Assembly: GCF_000224145.3 (NCBI RefSeq) | Contig: NC_020166.2 | Coordinates: 2,030,319 to 2,094,318 of the forward strand | Reading direction: 5' to 3' | DNA length: 64,000 nt | From: Ciona intestinalis | Lineage: Eukaryota > Chordata > Ascidiacea > Phlebobranchia > Cionidae | Shown here: piece by piece, positions 25,853 to 37,700 of the stretch | How the letters are laid out: every line of letters begins with the position of its first letter | Position numbering within the stretch: position 1 is the first letter of the stretch | Made by a program: the position numbers and the translations under genes | The notes under the pieces: model-generated | Database searches by the model: none | What the model was told of the DNA's origin: nothing | The model's input: only the letters and a program-made list of their open reading frames with translations

Positions 25853-26593
25853 CGATCAGCACTTCACAACTACTTCCATCTATTCTCTTTCATATTGTTT
25901 ATTTTTCCAACCCAAATCTTAATTTAAGCTTTTGCATTTTGCGCCCATGCTTGCATTTCTTGCCCTTTATCGTTTGTCACACCACATGAGCGTATTCTTT
26001 TTGCTTTCCCAGCACAGTATTCAGTTTAAGCGGAGTTCTAAAGCTGGCAGTGCTACATACATTAGTTAACACGATTACCTCGCCCATGTAACTTCTCGCG
26101 TATTTTTCTACTCTTGGCAATCATGGCCCATTCATTTCGCGTTGTTTTAAGATGAATTAACATTCGTTTTATTTTCCTTCAGCGACAAGAGTGTTACTGT
26201 CTTTGCGCCAATTCGTTTTACATTCACCTTTTCCTGTTGTATATCTAGTTTAGGGCGGTACCGTCCAGTTCCATCGCGGTTTTATTTTCGCCCCCATGAT
26301 TTTCCCAGAAATTAAATCGTCCATGTTTGCATTACACGACCGTCCCGTGATAATAAATGAACAAAACGAAATCTTAAAGCTGTGCTTCATGCTACTGAAA
26401 AAGCCAAATCAAATAGAGAAGGTAGTAAGACAAGCCATCACGCGAAACAGAACTGAGACGTTATTATGCCAAAATCCAAATCACATGCAAAATTCAATTA
26501 CATTTAAGGAGGTTTAGTTTTAGATTAACGACGTCTTCGTCGATAAAACGGAAGATATAAGGTTTAACGATTCCAGACAATCGTCCACAAGCT
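25853..26593 (+). other. RASSF9/10 3' UTR and intergenic DNA
   Basis: T-rich non-coding sequence after the TAG stop. The first clear AATAAA is at 26352-26357, about 500 bases downstream, which would be a plausible 3' end. A 73-codon ORF overlapping it resembles no family and is considered chance. Confidence 0.5.
26352..26357 (+). terminator. Candidate polyadenylation signal for RASSF9/10
   Basis: AATAAA 500 bases past the stop codon; it is the nearest perfect hexamer found on the plus strand. Confidence 0.4.
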
Positions 26594-26760
26594 GTTATAT
26601 AGTACTGAGGTTTTGGGGTAAGATGAATATCGTTATTAAAATATTTATATTTCCTGATCGTCTTTTTAACGATTAACATCCGTTTTGGGGGTCGTGGTGA
26701 TACAGTTACAGAACCATACTTTGTTTACTACCAAATTAAAAGACAAACGAGATGAAAACA
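26594..26760 (-). mobile_element. MITE copy, heavily degraded
   Basis: Starts TATATAGTACTGAGG with GGGGTAAGATGA and retains the inverted-orientation block TTTGTTTACTACCAAATTAA. The right end is not recognisable. Confidence 0.4.
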
Positions 26761-27475
26761 TAAATCATTTTATTCCAACTTACTGCAGAACATTAATAGA
26801 AGCGTGCGAAGCCTGTCAGATTATAGTTGCGAGATGACAGCAGCAAAATAAGTCCTAAGTGTTCTAAGTGACTCTAGGACGTCTCTGTTTATTTGCTTTT
26901 ATGGGTATATTACTCAGCTGGTGCTATAAAATGTCCGGTCTTATTTTCCCAAAACTGTTTGCGCTTTATTACAGCCGCTGTCTTAAACGGAACATTATAC
27001 ATCATAAAATGTAGTGACTTGAAATCCCAGCAGAGTAAGGGACTTAAAGTAAATCAAAGGTTTACACCAGTTAAACTTATAATGTGTTCAAAAACGGTTA
27101 TGGTTTAAATTACGATATCAATTTACTAATATTTTAATGTACGGAAATTACAAGACACCAAAATATAAACTTAATGGGCTGTAATTTCAAGATTGCTCTA
27201 TTACCGTCACGGATCGCCAAGTGTCATAAACAAAAACACCTTTGGCTTAATGCTCTTATACTTTAATGCGGCCAGTAGACCTCTACGTCACATTTATATC
27301 TAACAATGTTAAGCCTAAAATCTCGCATTCAATGCCGCTTATGATGAGTGGCTGGTGACGTAAAGAGTTGTAGCGGCTAAAACCGATTTCGGAAATCTCT
27401 TACGAGCAAAACTTGGCAGGGCAAAGACAATGCTATATTAGCCGTTACCGAGACCACACATGATTTGATTACTGA

Positions 27476-27805
27476 CCACAAGCCCGTACAGATAAACTGC
27501 ATTCTGCTGACAAACAAACATATGGTGAAGTGTACAAGTTAGACAAATTACTGGAAGTAGCTCCAAACATACGTCGAAAACTGTGCCAGCAGATAAAATT
27601 TGATGCAGGTATATTTACAAATGGTCCAAATAAATCAAGGCAGCGGTTGTCATTACAATGTAAGCGGTATCATACACATAAGCGAAGTCTTAACCAGAAT
27701 AAGCTCAAGAACAAATTAAATCCCAATGAAAACACAGATGGTTTGTACAGCGTTGTCAATGATATCACATTGGATCTCCAACGGAAAGACCTACTTAAGA
27801 TATAA
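27476..27805 (+). CDS. Hypothetical ORF of 109 codons, unrecognised
   Basis: Open from after a stop at 27473 to TAA 27803-27805; no ATG near its left end, so it would be an exon or fragment. The translation is hydrophilic and evenly composed (HSADKQTYGEVYKLDKLLEV, then PNIRRKLCQQIKFDA and a Lys/Asn-rich end), more protein-like than neighbouring frames. GCAGGTATAT near 27605 could be a donor after FDA. No family recognised; it may be a fragment of a decayed transposon gene or a chance ORF. Confidence 0.25.
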   Translation, partial: PQARTDKLHSADKQTYGEVYKLDKLLEVAPNIRRKLCQQIKFDAGIFTNGPNKSRQRLSLQCKRYHTHKRSLNQNKLKNKLNPNENTDGLYSVVNDITLDLQRKDLLKI

Positions 27806-28342
27806 GCCGTCCGATGTGACCTAACAAACTGAAAAGACGTTTCAAATCTAAGTTAAGATGTGCATAAACACTTATTCTAAAACCAGGCATTCGAAAGTGA
27901 AAATCTTCAAAAACGAAAACGGGCATTCGAAAAAAAAAACGAAAAACAAATTTTCGCGAAAATTTAAGATTGATCAAAAACACGCGCGTGTATGACGCAT
28001 GACCCGGCCAGGCTCTTAAAAGTAACAAGTACTCTGAGGAAATTACGCGTTTTCATTGACGCAAATGCAAGGTGGCGTCGCTTTAATCGTCTCCGATGGA
28101 CGTTAACTTAATCGGCCGGATCAGTAGCAAGCGGTGAAGCCACGAAAATCACTGTCTCGTGTTGCGGCACCGTACCCAATTCCCATGACTCCGACAGCCG
28201 TTCTCAGATAGATTAGGTTTCGGAACACTTCTTAAACTTTGTGCATAGAAGTTGAAACCCCGCGAACATGCAGGCGCGGATGATACCGGACCAAAAATAC
28301 CCATCCAGCACACGGGCCAAAATGCGAGAGATCATTATATGT

Positions 28343-28566
28343 ATATAGTAGGTTGGGGAAAGATGGTACATGTTTTTATTCTCTGTAATCGTCCTATTTG
28401 GTTGACAAAGAACGTTTATAAATACATATAATGATGAACAAAGAACGTTTATAAAAATGTAACTGTACGACTTTAAAAACACGGTTTTAAGGGGCTACAT
28501 TATTAGTTAAACATTCAGTTATGAAATATGAGATGTTATGTGCTAAATTATTGATCTTATATATTA
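28343..28566 (+). mobile_element. MITE copy with a short internal duplication
   Basis: Left end TATAGTAGGTTGGGGAAAGA. The unit AACAAAGAACGTTTATAAA is present about twice (28399-28420 and 28436-28456). The right half has decayed. Confidence 0.6.
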
Positions 28567-28715
28567 CTAAAAAATTACAAATGTACATGTTAAAGAATGC
28601 GAAAGTCGAGTAACAATTCTATAAGTTTTAAACGTGAGAATAACAGACCAAAACCACTTGTTTCTATTTTGCACCCAAAAAATTGTTACTTTATTTTTTT
28701 GGTATTTTACTTAAA

Positions 28716-28910
28716 TATAGTAGGGTGGGGGAGACGAGACATCTTTATCACGTAATATCCAAATTTCGTAATCGTGTTTTAAACAATTACCAACTTTCTA
28801 TGGAGTCATGAGGATACGGTTTTATAATTCTTTGGATGTTCTTTGCTGACTACCAAACGGGACAAGAAAATAGAATAAAAGGGTGTCCCATACTCCGCCA
28901 CCCTACTATG
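28716..28910 (-). mobile_element. MITE copy, well preserved
   Basis: Ends ATAGTAGGGTGGGGGAGACG and CGCCACCCTACTATG are clear inverted repeats. Opposite orientation to most copies. Confidence 0.85.
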
Positions 28911-29328
28911 ACAAAAGTGCCGACATAATTACATTCTTTGTCCAGTGGCAACTGTCGAGCGAGAGTGCGGCGTAATAGGATTAGATTTCGTTTTAAGAGT
29001 TACGACTTCTAACTGGATTGAACTGGATCGGTGATCGGTCATCTTAACTAGCAGCATATAAACAAGTAACTTCAATTTTCTCCTAAATTTGTTCGGGACG
29101 CTTGGAAAGAAAACACCTCAGGACAGCTGGCCCATTTATAACGTCACTAATGTGTAAGAAGATAAGCTAGAAGCCAAAAATCTCTGCTCCAGTATTGAAA
29201 ACAGCGTTAAGTTAGCGGTATGAGTTTCGCAATAAAGGATACTTTTGGGTTTATAACGAAAACAACTTAGCATATATAGGTTTATGCTGTTGGCGTACAA
29301 TTTCATTGGCGTTAATCGGCGTTTATAA

Positions 29329-29526
29329 TAAAGTAGGGTAGAGAAAGATGGGACAAATTTTCATTTTATTTTCTGGTTCCATTTGGTAGTAAACAATGAA
29401 CGTTCAAAGAATTAAAAAATCGCATCCTCACGACTCCTATAGACCGTTGTTGATGGTCTAAAACAGGATCAGAATATTTGGATATCAAGTGCTAAAGGTG
29501 CCCCGTTTTTCTCACCCTACTATATA
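29329..29526 (+). mobile_element. MITE copy
   Basis: Left end AAGTAGGGTAGAGAAAGATG, right end CTCACCCTACTATATA, with the CTCACGACTCCTATAGACCG core intact. Confidence 0.85.
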
Positions 29527-30529
29527 TGTTTGCCATTACTTTATATGTAATCAACAAACATACGCTTTGATATTGAACCGTTTCACTTTATATGTGTAAC
29601 AGTTATTTATTATGGGCCCGAAAATGGAATAATTTTTCAGGAAAATGTCGCAAAATAAGCCGATATTCTTAAACATCGTGGGAATGTGCACGTAGGCAGT
29701 GCTTTGCAAGTTGGAAATATCTGCCACCCAAGCTAGATTAAGGATGTACGTGATTACACTTTACATTTGATCCTTGCCTTCACCCCTGACGATATGTAGG
29801 TTACGTAACAGCCCCGTGACGTATGTAAGACCGGTGTTCGTCCATATTGAATTACAACACGGAAAAACCTGATGGCGTCTGCCAAATAACACTTCCTCGT
29901 AAGAATGCATTTTAGTTTATTTCAAGGTTATATCCGCAACCGAAGCAATTAACAAAAATTCAAACTCGCCATGTACATTGCACTCGATTTCGACCGATTT
30001 CTTCAGAAGTTAAATATTCAAAACCTAATTATTTTATACATGTGACCGGTTCATATAGAAGTAATATTTGTACAAAACAACTGGACAACAAACAACTCAC
30101 TACAAACACAACTAATCACACAACAGAATCGTATTTCGTATTTTGATAACCGTCTTGAAATTTCAACATTTTTTTTACATTTTTTTTTAAAAATTACCAG
30201 TATTATTTAAACCAGATTTTAAGTTGGAACTAAACGGAACGGGCACTGAAAGCGACGGAAATACGGAACACGTACGATGACTATGTACATGTCGCATGCA
30301 TATGTACAAGTAGCGAACTTAAAGGCCTGCACTGGTGAACGCCAAATACACTTTAGAAAATGCACTGTACAGTTTTAGGCTTTCAAACAATTTTTAACTT
30401 GGGTTTTAGGAAAATTTTAATCTGGCACTGAATTGTGTATGCCGTGGGGTTAGTTTACTTATTTGTTTTGTGTATTCTTAGCAGTTGGTAACAGTTTCAG
30501 AAAGTTTATATGCGATTATAAGCCAAATG
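29527..30529. other. No feature seen
   Basis: AT-rich intergenic DNA beyond the MYBPC 3' end; no open frame worth reporting. Confidence 0.6.
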
Positions 30530-30643
30530 TTTATTGTGAGTTATATTATGTGATATAGGGGAATAATATTTATGCGATATAGGCTTTATTTGTATATAGC
30601 CATAAGCGGATAAACGAAAGCTGTAAAAGTAAAGCAGTTTATT
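30530..30643 (-). terminator. Cluster of three polyadenylation hexamers for MYBPC
   Basis: On the minus strand AATAAA occurs at 30638-30643, 30585-30590 and 30530-30535, about 270-380 bases past the MYBPC stop codon. This is a credible 3' end for the transcript. Confidence 0.5.
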
Positions 30644-30909
30644 TACAAGCTGGAAAGATTAAACAAGTTCATAGTTTTTCCAAGAAGAAAGGGAGAGAAT
30701 ATTCTGGAAGGAAGAAGAGTTCAAAGGGAAGAAGGCTCAACCTTGGGCTGAAGGAAAAAAAATAAGTTTAAACTGCTTTGAAGTTAGAAGTCGAAACCTA
30801 ACAAATATCGCGCAATTAAAATATTTTAAAAACAAGCTCTCGGTCTGCGTGTCTGTTATTTCCCAATTACCAATAAACTCACTTCAACCTACGGTTACGT
30901 GTTCACAAG

Positions 30910-31730
30910 TCACTTACATTTCAGCTCCTTGACGGTGACTTCAGCAGAACACGAGGCCTCGCCCAGTTCATTGATTGCTGTCACCGTGTAATTGCCAGCG
31001 TCTCCTGCTCGTGCCCGCCGAATTTCCAGTTGCACAATGCCTGCATTAAGTGCAAGATTAAGCGGTCAGCGGATGCTTTTACATCGAGGTCATGCGGGTC
31101 GTGGATAAGCGGCAGGTGACCGGCATTCTCGGTCAAAGGAATTTTTAGGCTTATATACACCGCAACCAAATGGGTTGTTTTTTACTAGAAGTGGTACCGT
31201 TGAAGTCAAGCTGAATATTCATATAACCGCGGACAGCGATACCCTTTGCCATTAAAAATGTCAATACATTTAGAAAATTTAAAAAATAGCCATAAAAATG
31301 GTGTATCAACAAAATATGGGAGTGGAAAATGATTACCAGACCAGATATTTCAATTTGTTTTTAACGTTTAAATTCTTCACCTGTGAATAATCAAACGTCG
31401 AAATTACCTCGAATTACACTCAAAGCAGCGTAATCACAGCTGTTATTTTCCCAATAAACACTTCAGTACACGATTCGCGTCATTTATATTAAATATCAAT
31501 GACATAATGAAAACACCTACCCATGGATTGCGTCATCTTGTACTTCGGGTTGTCAATGATTTCAATTTTGTTCTTAAACCACTTGATTTTAGGGCGGGGG
31601 TTGCATTTAAGGGCGCAGCTGAGTGTACCGTTGTAGTTTTCCACGATGCGTCGACCGTTTAGAAGTTGGGTAAATTCAGGTTTCATACGGAAGTCCATGG
31701 GAGCATAGTCGGGTTTCTTGTACACGGTTT
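30910..31730 (-). CDS. MYBPC: MYBPC exons 27-28: Ig domain C10 and stop
   Basis: Exons 31521-31730 and 30910-31040, residues 1059-1171. [51 protein letters not shown] and [14 protein letters not shown] match vertebrate C10 ([31 protein letters not shown]). C10 provides the main myosin-rod binding site. The reading ends at TGA 30910-30912 as KELKCK, close to the vertebrate end. The last bases AAATGTAAGTGA also form a good donor, so a further C-terminal exon is possible though not needed. Confidence 0.92.
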
Positions 31731-34700
31731 CTATTAGAAAAAAACACGTTTTTAGGCTCTAGAGGTCAATGGTTTAGGTTTACACATGTGTATGGTAACA
31801 GAATGTACATATCATGGAATATTTGTATTTGTACCAGTGGTAATGGGACAACTTTGGCCTAAATCCTATTCGTAGAATAACGTGTCACACTACAGGACCT
31901 CACCCACGCAAAAAATATATAATAGAATACTCGTAACACTAATTTCATCGTTACATTAAGTGGTCAATTTCAAAATACCAGATGTTGCAAAATTAAAAAA
32001 ACGTGTGCCTGTGTGTTTTTAGATGTAAATTTTTAGATTTAGATGTAAATTCATATAAATTTTTATATACACCGTCACCCACTTTCTTTAGGTATGTTAG
32101 CGCTGTCTTTGGTTCCATTTGACTCTCCGGTTCCCACTTCATTAAAAGCTCTCACCCGGAAGAAATAGTTGTTCCCAAGTACAAGGTCGCTTACTTGGCA
32201 CTGCTTATGTCGGAGTTTGTCATACACGACGTACCTGTAAAAACAGGAACACACAGTTATTTGTTTTGGCAATACAAACGAAAAGGCAAAACAGCTTAAT
32301 CTGGGAGTTCGGCTGAGTTATATTTAACCACACGATCCCAGCTTAAAATATATACACAATACACAAAACTTGTCGGTTGCAGCGTCTCATCCGCTGTCAA
32401 GCGCAAATTTGCATCCGGAATTTTGTGAAAAGTTCTCCATCATACAAAAGGACTTTGAGTTAAACGAGTTTTAAGCACTCAAAATCTTATCGGAATTTGA
32501 AGCATTTGGCCTGTTTAGATAAAATCCCTAAATTTTGGATGTTTTTTCTTATCTCGGCTCCCTTCCAATTTAAGGTGACGTTAAGGTTTACGATTCAGTT
32601 ATCTTGATAACCGGGGACAAAGAGCTTTGTGGGTGCTCAGGTCGTGTTACTCATTTGTCAAACTTTGCAAAAAGTCGCACTGCATCTTAAGCACTATACA
32701 AGGGTCGTAAGCACCTTGCCACTTTGTCATAATAAGTGCTGACCGCAAGGTTTATACCGATTTAAAAAGCGGAACTAAAATTTGACTGATAGTAATTTAG
32801 ATGTACAAATTTACATCGACCCTGTCCACGCTTCAGGTTTACATAAAAGGAGTTTACACAATAAAGAAAATGAGAGTCAAAATGTTATTCCCTATCACAC
32901 ACTAAGTAACTGCAATATACAAATAGTTTTTGATGCAATCAACTTTACGCTGGTTGTTTCCAAAATGAGTTGGCATAGGGGCGGAGACAGAGTAATTACG
33001 TAACGTGAAGGAAACAGCAATAACCACGGGTTGTAAACAGTACCAAGATGAGAAGCAATCTCGTGCACGAATGGAGTATGAGCTACAACAAACAATATCA
33101 CCATCCTCATCAATCAAGTAATATATGAACTTTACTTGAAGGGACTTACTGGCTCACTATACAGCATAGATGTTAGTTATAACGTTACTGGATCTAGTAT
33201 CGCCTAACACGTGTAGTAAATACATATGGTAGGGGTAAGTTTGTAAATGTCTTAATTTTCTTTTCCGGTGCCATTTGGTAGCGAGCGTATATTTACAGAT
33301 TTGTAAAACCGTAGCCCCGCGACTCTAAAAATATTTGTTAGTTGTTCCAAACATATGATCAGGAAATATGCTATTTAGGTGCTAACGGCATCCTATCTCA
33401 TCTTATCAGTACTAAAAGCAAAATAATGTTTAAACATGTTTAATTCACGTGCTGTTTGTGTTAATGAATGAATGCATGTAGCTTACTTCATCCACCCTTG
33501 AACCCATTACCTTTGGGTTTGGAAAGCAGGCGCACTTACCAACCGTGCTACGACATGTACATATTGTAATACTGGACAACGTTTGACCTTTTGATGTTAA
33601 AGAGTTCATATAACACGTGTCATCGTTGTTTAAAACGTGCCATTATCTTGGAGAAACGAACTACTCGTGTTGGAATTAACGTCACACCGAAGTATAATCC
33701 CCATTCGCCTCGTACAGAACTACAGTGTTTATGAACGAACGGATCAAGGGCTATGAGGATTAAGTGATTTAAACGGCGGAGTATATTGTGGTCTAATTAC
33801 CATTGTAGATCGTGGAGATACCGTGTAATTTTCCACTGTGTAGTATAGGAAGGGTGGTGTAAACTGGTTTGCTCTCTTTATGGCAAAGGCGTTGAGTGTT
33901 TAGTAATTACTAAACCGCTAATTGAAACATTGGATTACGTAGAAACAGCACGATAAACCAATGTTTCCCGGGCGTGAGGGTTCTAAGCTCTTCCGGCCAC
34001 GTCAATATGAATACACTTATAGGAGGTTGCGGGTGCCAAGTAGTATCGGAAGAAGAGTGTACCGCAGCGGATCTTATGTGTGGAAACAAATAGACCTTTC
34101 CGAATGTGGGCACATCCATCAGCTACAGTCAATGAGTCTGTCTGGCCGGGTGGCTTGCGCTTTGTGTACAACGCACACAGATTATAGCGTTGGCACCCGT
34201 GTACAAGCATCCTTTGTAGGCGACGACGGTTCAGATCACGACTTACAAAGGTTACAAGTGTGAAAACTAATATTGTCTTTCGCTCGGACTTCCTAAACTT
34301 GTAAACCAAAATAAACTTCGGTTTCGTGAAACTGTTAATTATTGGTAATTACACAGAGAACCTGGACTCGCGGGATCTTTATATTAAAATCGAAGAACAA
34401 TGACCCTTTTTGCACACGGGACCGTATACGCGAAAGCGGATTAATGACGTAAGAGAAACAAACTCTAATTCAGTCGTTCTCATCATGCAAAAGGTTGGGC
34501 TTAACTTGGAGTAAGAAACGAGATTAAAATTTCAGGTAATATCGAGTTTTTATTGCCAAGTTTTTATATCAAAATCTGCATTGACGTAAAAGAACGTTGT
34601 CTATTGTTCTTTCACAGCAAAGATGATTTAGCTCGGACCAAATGATGTAAAGATTCAGACTAAAATATACATAAATAAGTTGGAAAACAAGGATCGAAAT

Positions 34701-37700
34701 GAAAAATCACAATTTTACAAGAACAACATAAAATACGCCAAGTTTGATCGAGTAACTGACAACACTCTTGCATATTTATGTCTAGCATTTAAAATGTTCA
34801 ACCTGTTCTAGCATTTAAAAATCAACCTGTTACAAAAAAGATTAGTCCCATACAGCTTCCAGGGAATAAAGACATTATTTATTCCGTGAAGAAATTCCTC
34901 TTATGTTTAGTTGCAAACAACGAAAACATGCGATAACCTACCGACTTCAAGACCAATCGGAAAAAGACATGTAAAATAGCAACGAAGCGACCGCAATCAG
35001 ATTCTACTGTTATTACTGCACACTAGGCAGGCGGTCACGTTTTGTGCGTCGTTCGAAACATGTAACGGTTTGATTTGATCACTCTCATTAAGGTTAAGTA
35101 AATTGCTGCGTGTTTGTGGGCAGTTTTGTGACGTCACCCGTTTAATCTTCAAAATATTTATAAAAAATCGGTTGGCAAAACCGTTTAAGCTTTAACGAAA
35201 AATTGGCTTTTTAATCTTTGTCGGTTGAGAGAGTTTTGACGTGGAGATGGTCATATATACTGCACCGGGTATTTCATATTTTTCATGGCCTATTTCAGCG
35301 TGACATTATATACTATAGGGTGAAAGAAAATAAGACACATCTTCGTTCCATTTTCTCGTTCCTTTTAAGTAGTAAAAAGAGACCATTCAAGGAAATATAA
35401 AACCGTATCCTAACGACTCCTATATAGACTGTTGTTAACTGTTTAATTTTTATATTTAGCTATATTTAGATATTGTGTGCTAAAGGTGTCCCATCCTCCC
35501 CACCCTAACAACGCATATTCCATGTAATAAAATGTACGCCCATCAAATGTACATTTAAACAACTAATAAAAGCTTACCAGTCGTCGCTTCGTGCGTCTCG
35601 TTTCTCCACAATGTATCCAAGTATTTCAGTGTTGCCCGAATCGTTCGGTTCTTCCCACTTAAGAGAAGCAGAATTCCCGACAACTTCGACAAGTTTAACT
35701 TGGCGAGGTTTGGAAGGAATGTCTGAAATAAAATAAGTATTTGTTTAAGGCAAATTCCCCCAATTAGAAAATTTACAACACGTAGTTTTCTGTAATCGGC
35801 GTAATAAATTAATGAATGATACTTATTTATTCTCGCCCGACAACGAGTCTTATTAACACGGGTGTTCTGTTTCGTACAACTCGTACCCGCTTACAAAGTA
35901 CCACACATATAACTTTGTAGGTGAAATTTTTTTTAGTCATTTCTTTTTCTAAGTGTGGCTAGCAACGCATCAGAAACTCTATATTCGTGACCACTGGGTT
36001 AGAGCAATGGTCTATAAGTGTTTTTTCCCAAAGCCACACACACCCACAATGATAGCAGCATCGGGAATCGAGTCCAGTACCCTTTGGTTTCGAAGCAAAC
36101 GCTCCAACCACTAATGTACTCAGTAGGTACAGTGTATCAGATTTAGCGACACAACAGCGTGGGATGTTACATTGATAAGTTTTTATCTCGGTTAAGTAAA
36201 GTCAGAGGATTATCCGCAAAATGCATTAACAAAAATGAATCATGCATCGCTTATGGTCAGTAAGAAGGGGATTTTCAAAGATAGAGCCATTATTAACCGC
36301 TTACTAAACCGCGTATCAAGATGAATCATGGTTAATGGAAATTGTGGATCAAATCCTGCGTCATAAGAATAAGCGATTCCAGGGCCCATGACGCAGAGTT
36401 GAGATGTGTGGTGTTATTTTAGACAGTCAGCATCGTTAGATTGTATCATTGGTAACCATATCGGATTCAGTCATTAGAAAAAAGATCGTACGATTGTAAG
36501 GAAAAGGTTTTGGTCAGAGATGTTGCTCAGTTTGTGACAATTTATAATTGATTATTACCACGAAAGTTTGTACAACAGTTTCAAATTATCTGTGGTATTT
36601 CAATTTACACGGGTCGACGTAAAAAACGTTTTGGGGACACGGAACGCCAAATTAGATTAAATGATCTACTGTGAAACACGACGACGTGTATATTTTATTG
36701 ACTTATAAAGCGTTTTGCATTTTCCCTATATACTTCTTGATTTGAACATTCCCTGTATGGGTCAATATATTTCACTTATTATAGAGCTTAAAGCTACTTT
36801 TGATAAAAAAATGTAATATTGGTTTTAGATTATATATATATATATATATTGGGTATTATTTTCCTATTGAAACTTTACCAAAAATCCCGTGTTTTATGCG
36901 CTAAGCTATCATACAGAGTGTTCGGAAAGTTATTATGCACCGTTCTAATAATTGAGTTGTTTAGAAATGAAGCATCTGATTGGGGTGTTTAAAAACAAAA
37001 TAAGAAAGTTCCAAGTCTGTATTCTTGTTAAAAGGGGTCACATTCAACATCATTTATAATTTTCATTTATATTTACCTCCTGGATTCCATACTGAAACAT
37101 GTCTGTTAGTAATACTTACCAATCACTGCCACTTCCACTTTGGCTCCAACAACATCATCTCCGACTTTAAGTTGTAGATCATATTTGCCAGAATCCCATC
37201 TCTCAGCTGTTCTGATGAAGAGGACGGAGGAATCGAGAGAGTTTCGAACAGCAACGTGATCTTCGAGAGCCTTTCCTTCTTTAGACCATGTGAGTTGAGG
37301 CTTTGGTCGTCCCTGATTAAGATATTAAACACGTTAAATATTAGGTGATATAGTGGGTTAGGGCAGTATGGTACAGATTGGGGTAAGATGGTCCATTTTT
37401 TTTAATAATGTAGTAGGTTAGGGTAAGATGGCCCATTTTTTAGTTCAAGTTTCATCATACAATATGATAGTAAATGAAAAATATTTACAAATTCATTTAA
37501 CTGCGTCCTCACGACTCTAAAAGAGCGTTGTTACTGTTAACATTAGGGTTATATAGGGAACATAGTATATATTTGTTGTTTAAAGGTATAACGTTACACC
37601 ACAGTACTATAGGTAAAAAACTATATCAGGTATATTAAGAGGGGTTATATGTTTTGTAAACTAATACGCTGGTACATTACAGAACTGCCAATCAATTTAG

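Larger units (their letters stand above)
32235..35577 (-). other. MYBPC intron 25
   Basis: 3.3 kb with two MITE copies, one SINE head fragment and one CRE octamer. ORFs of up to 108 codons around 33.9-34.3 kb show no known domain. Confidence 0.7.
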
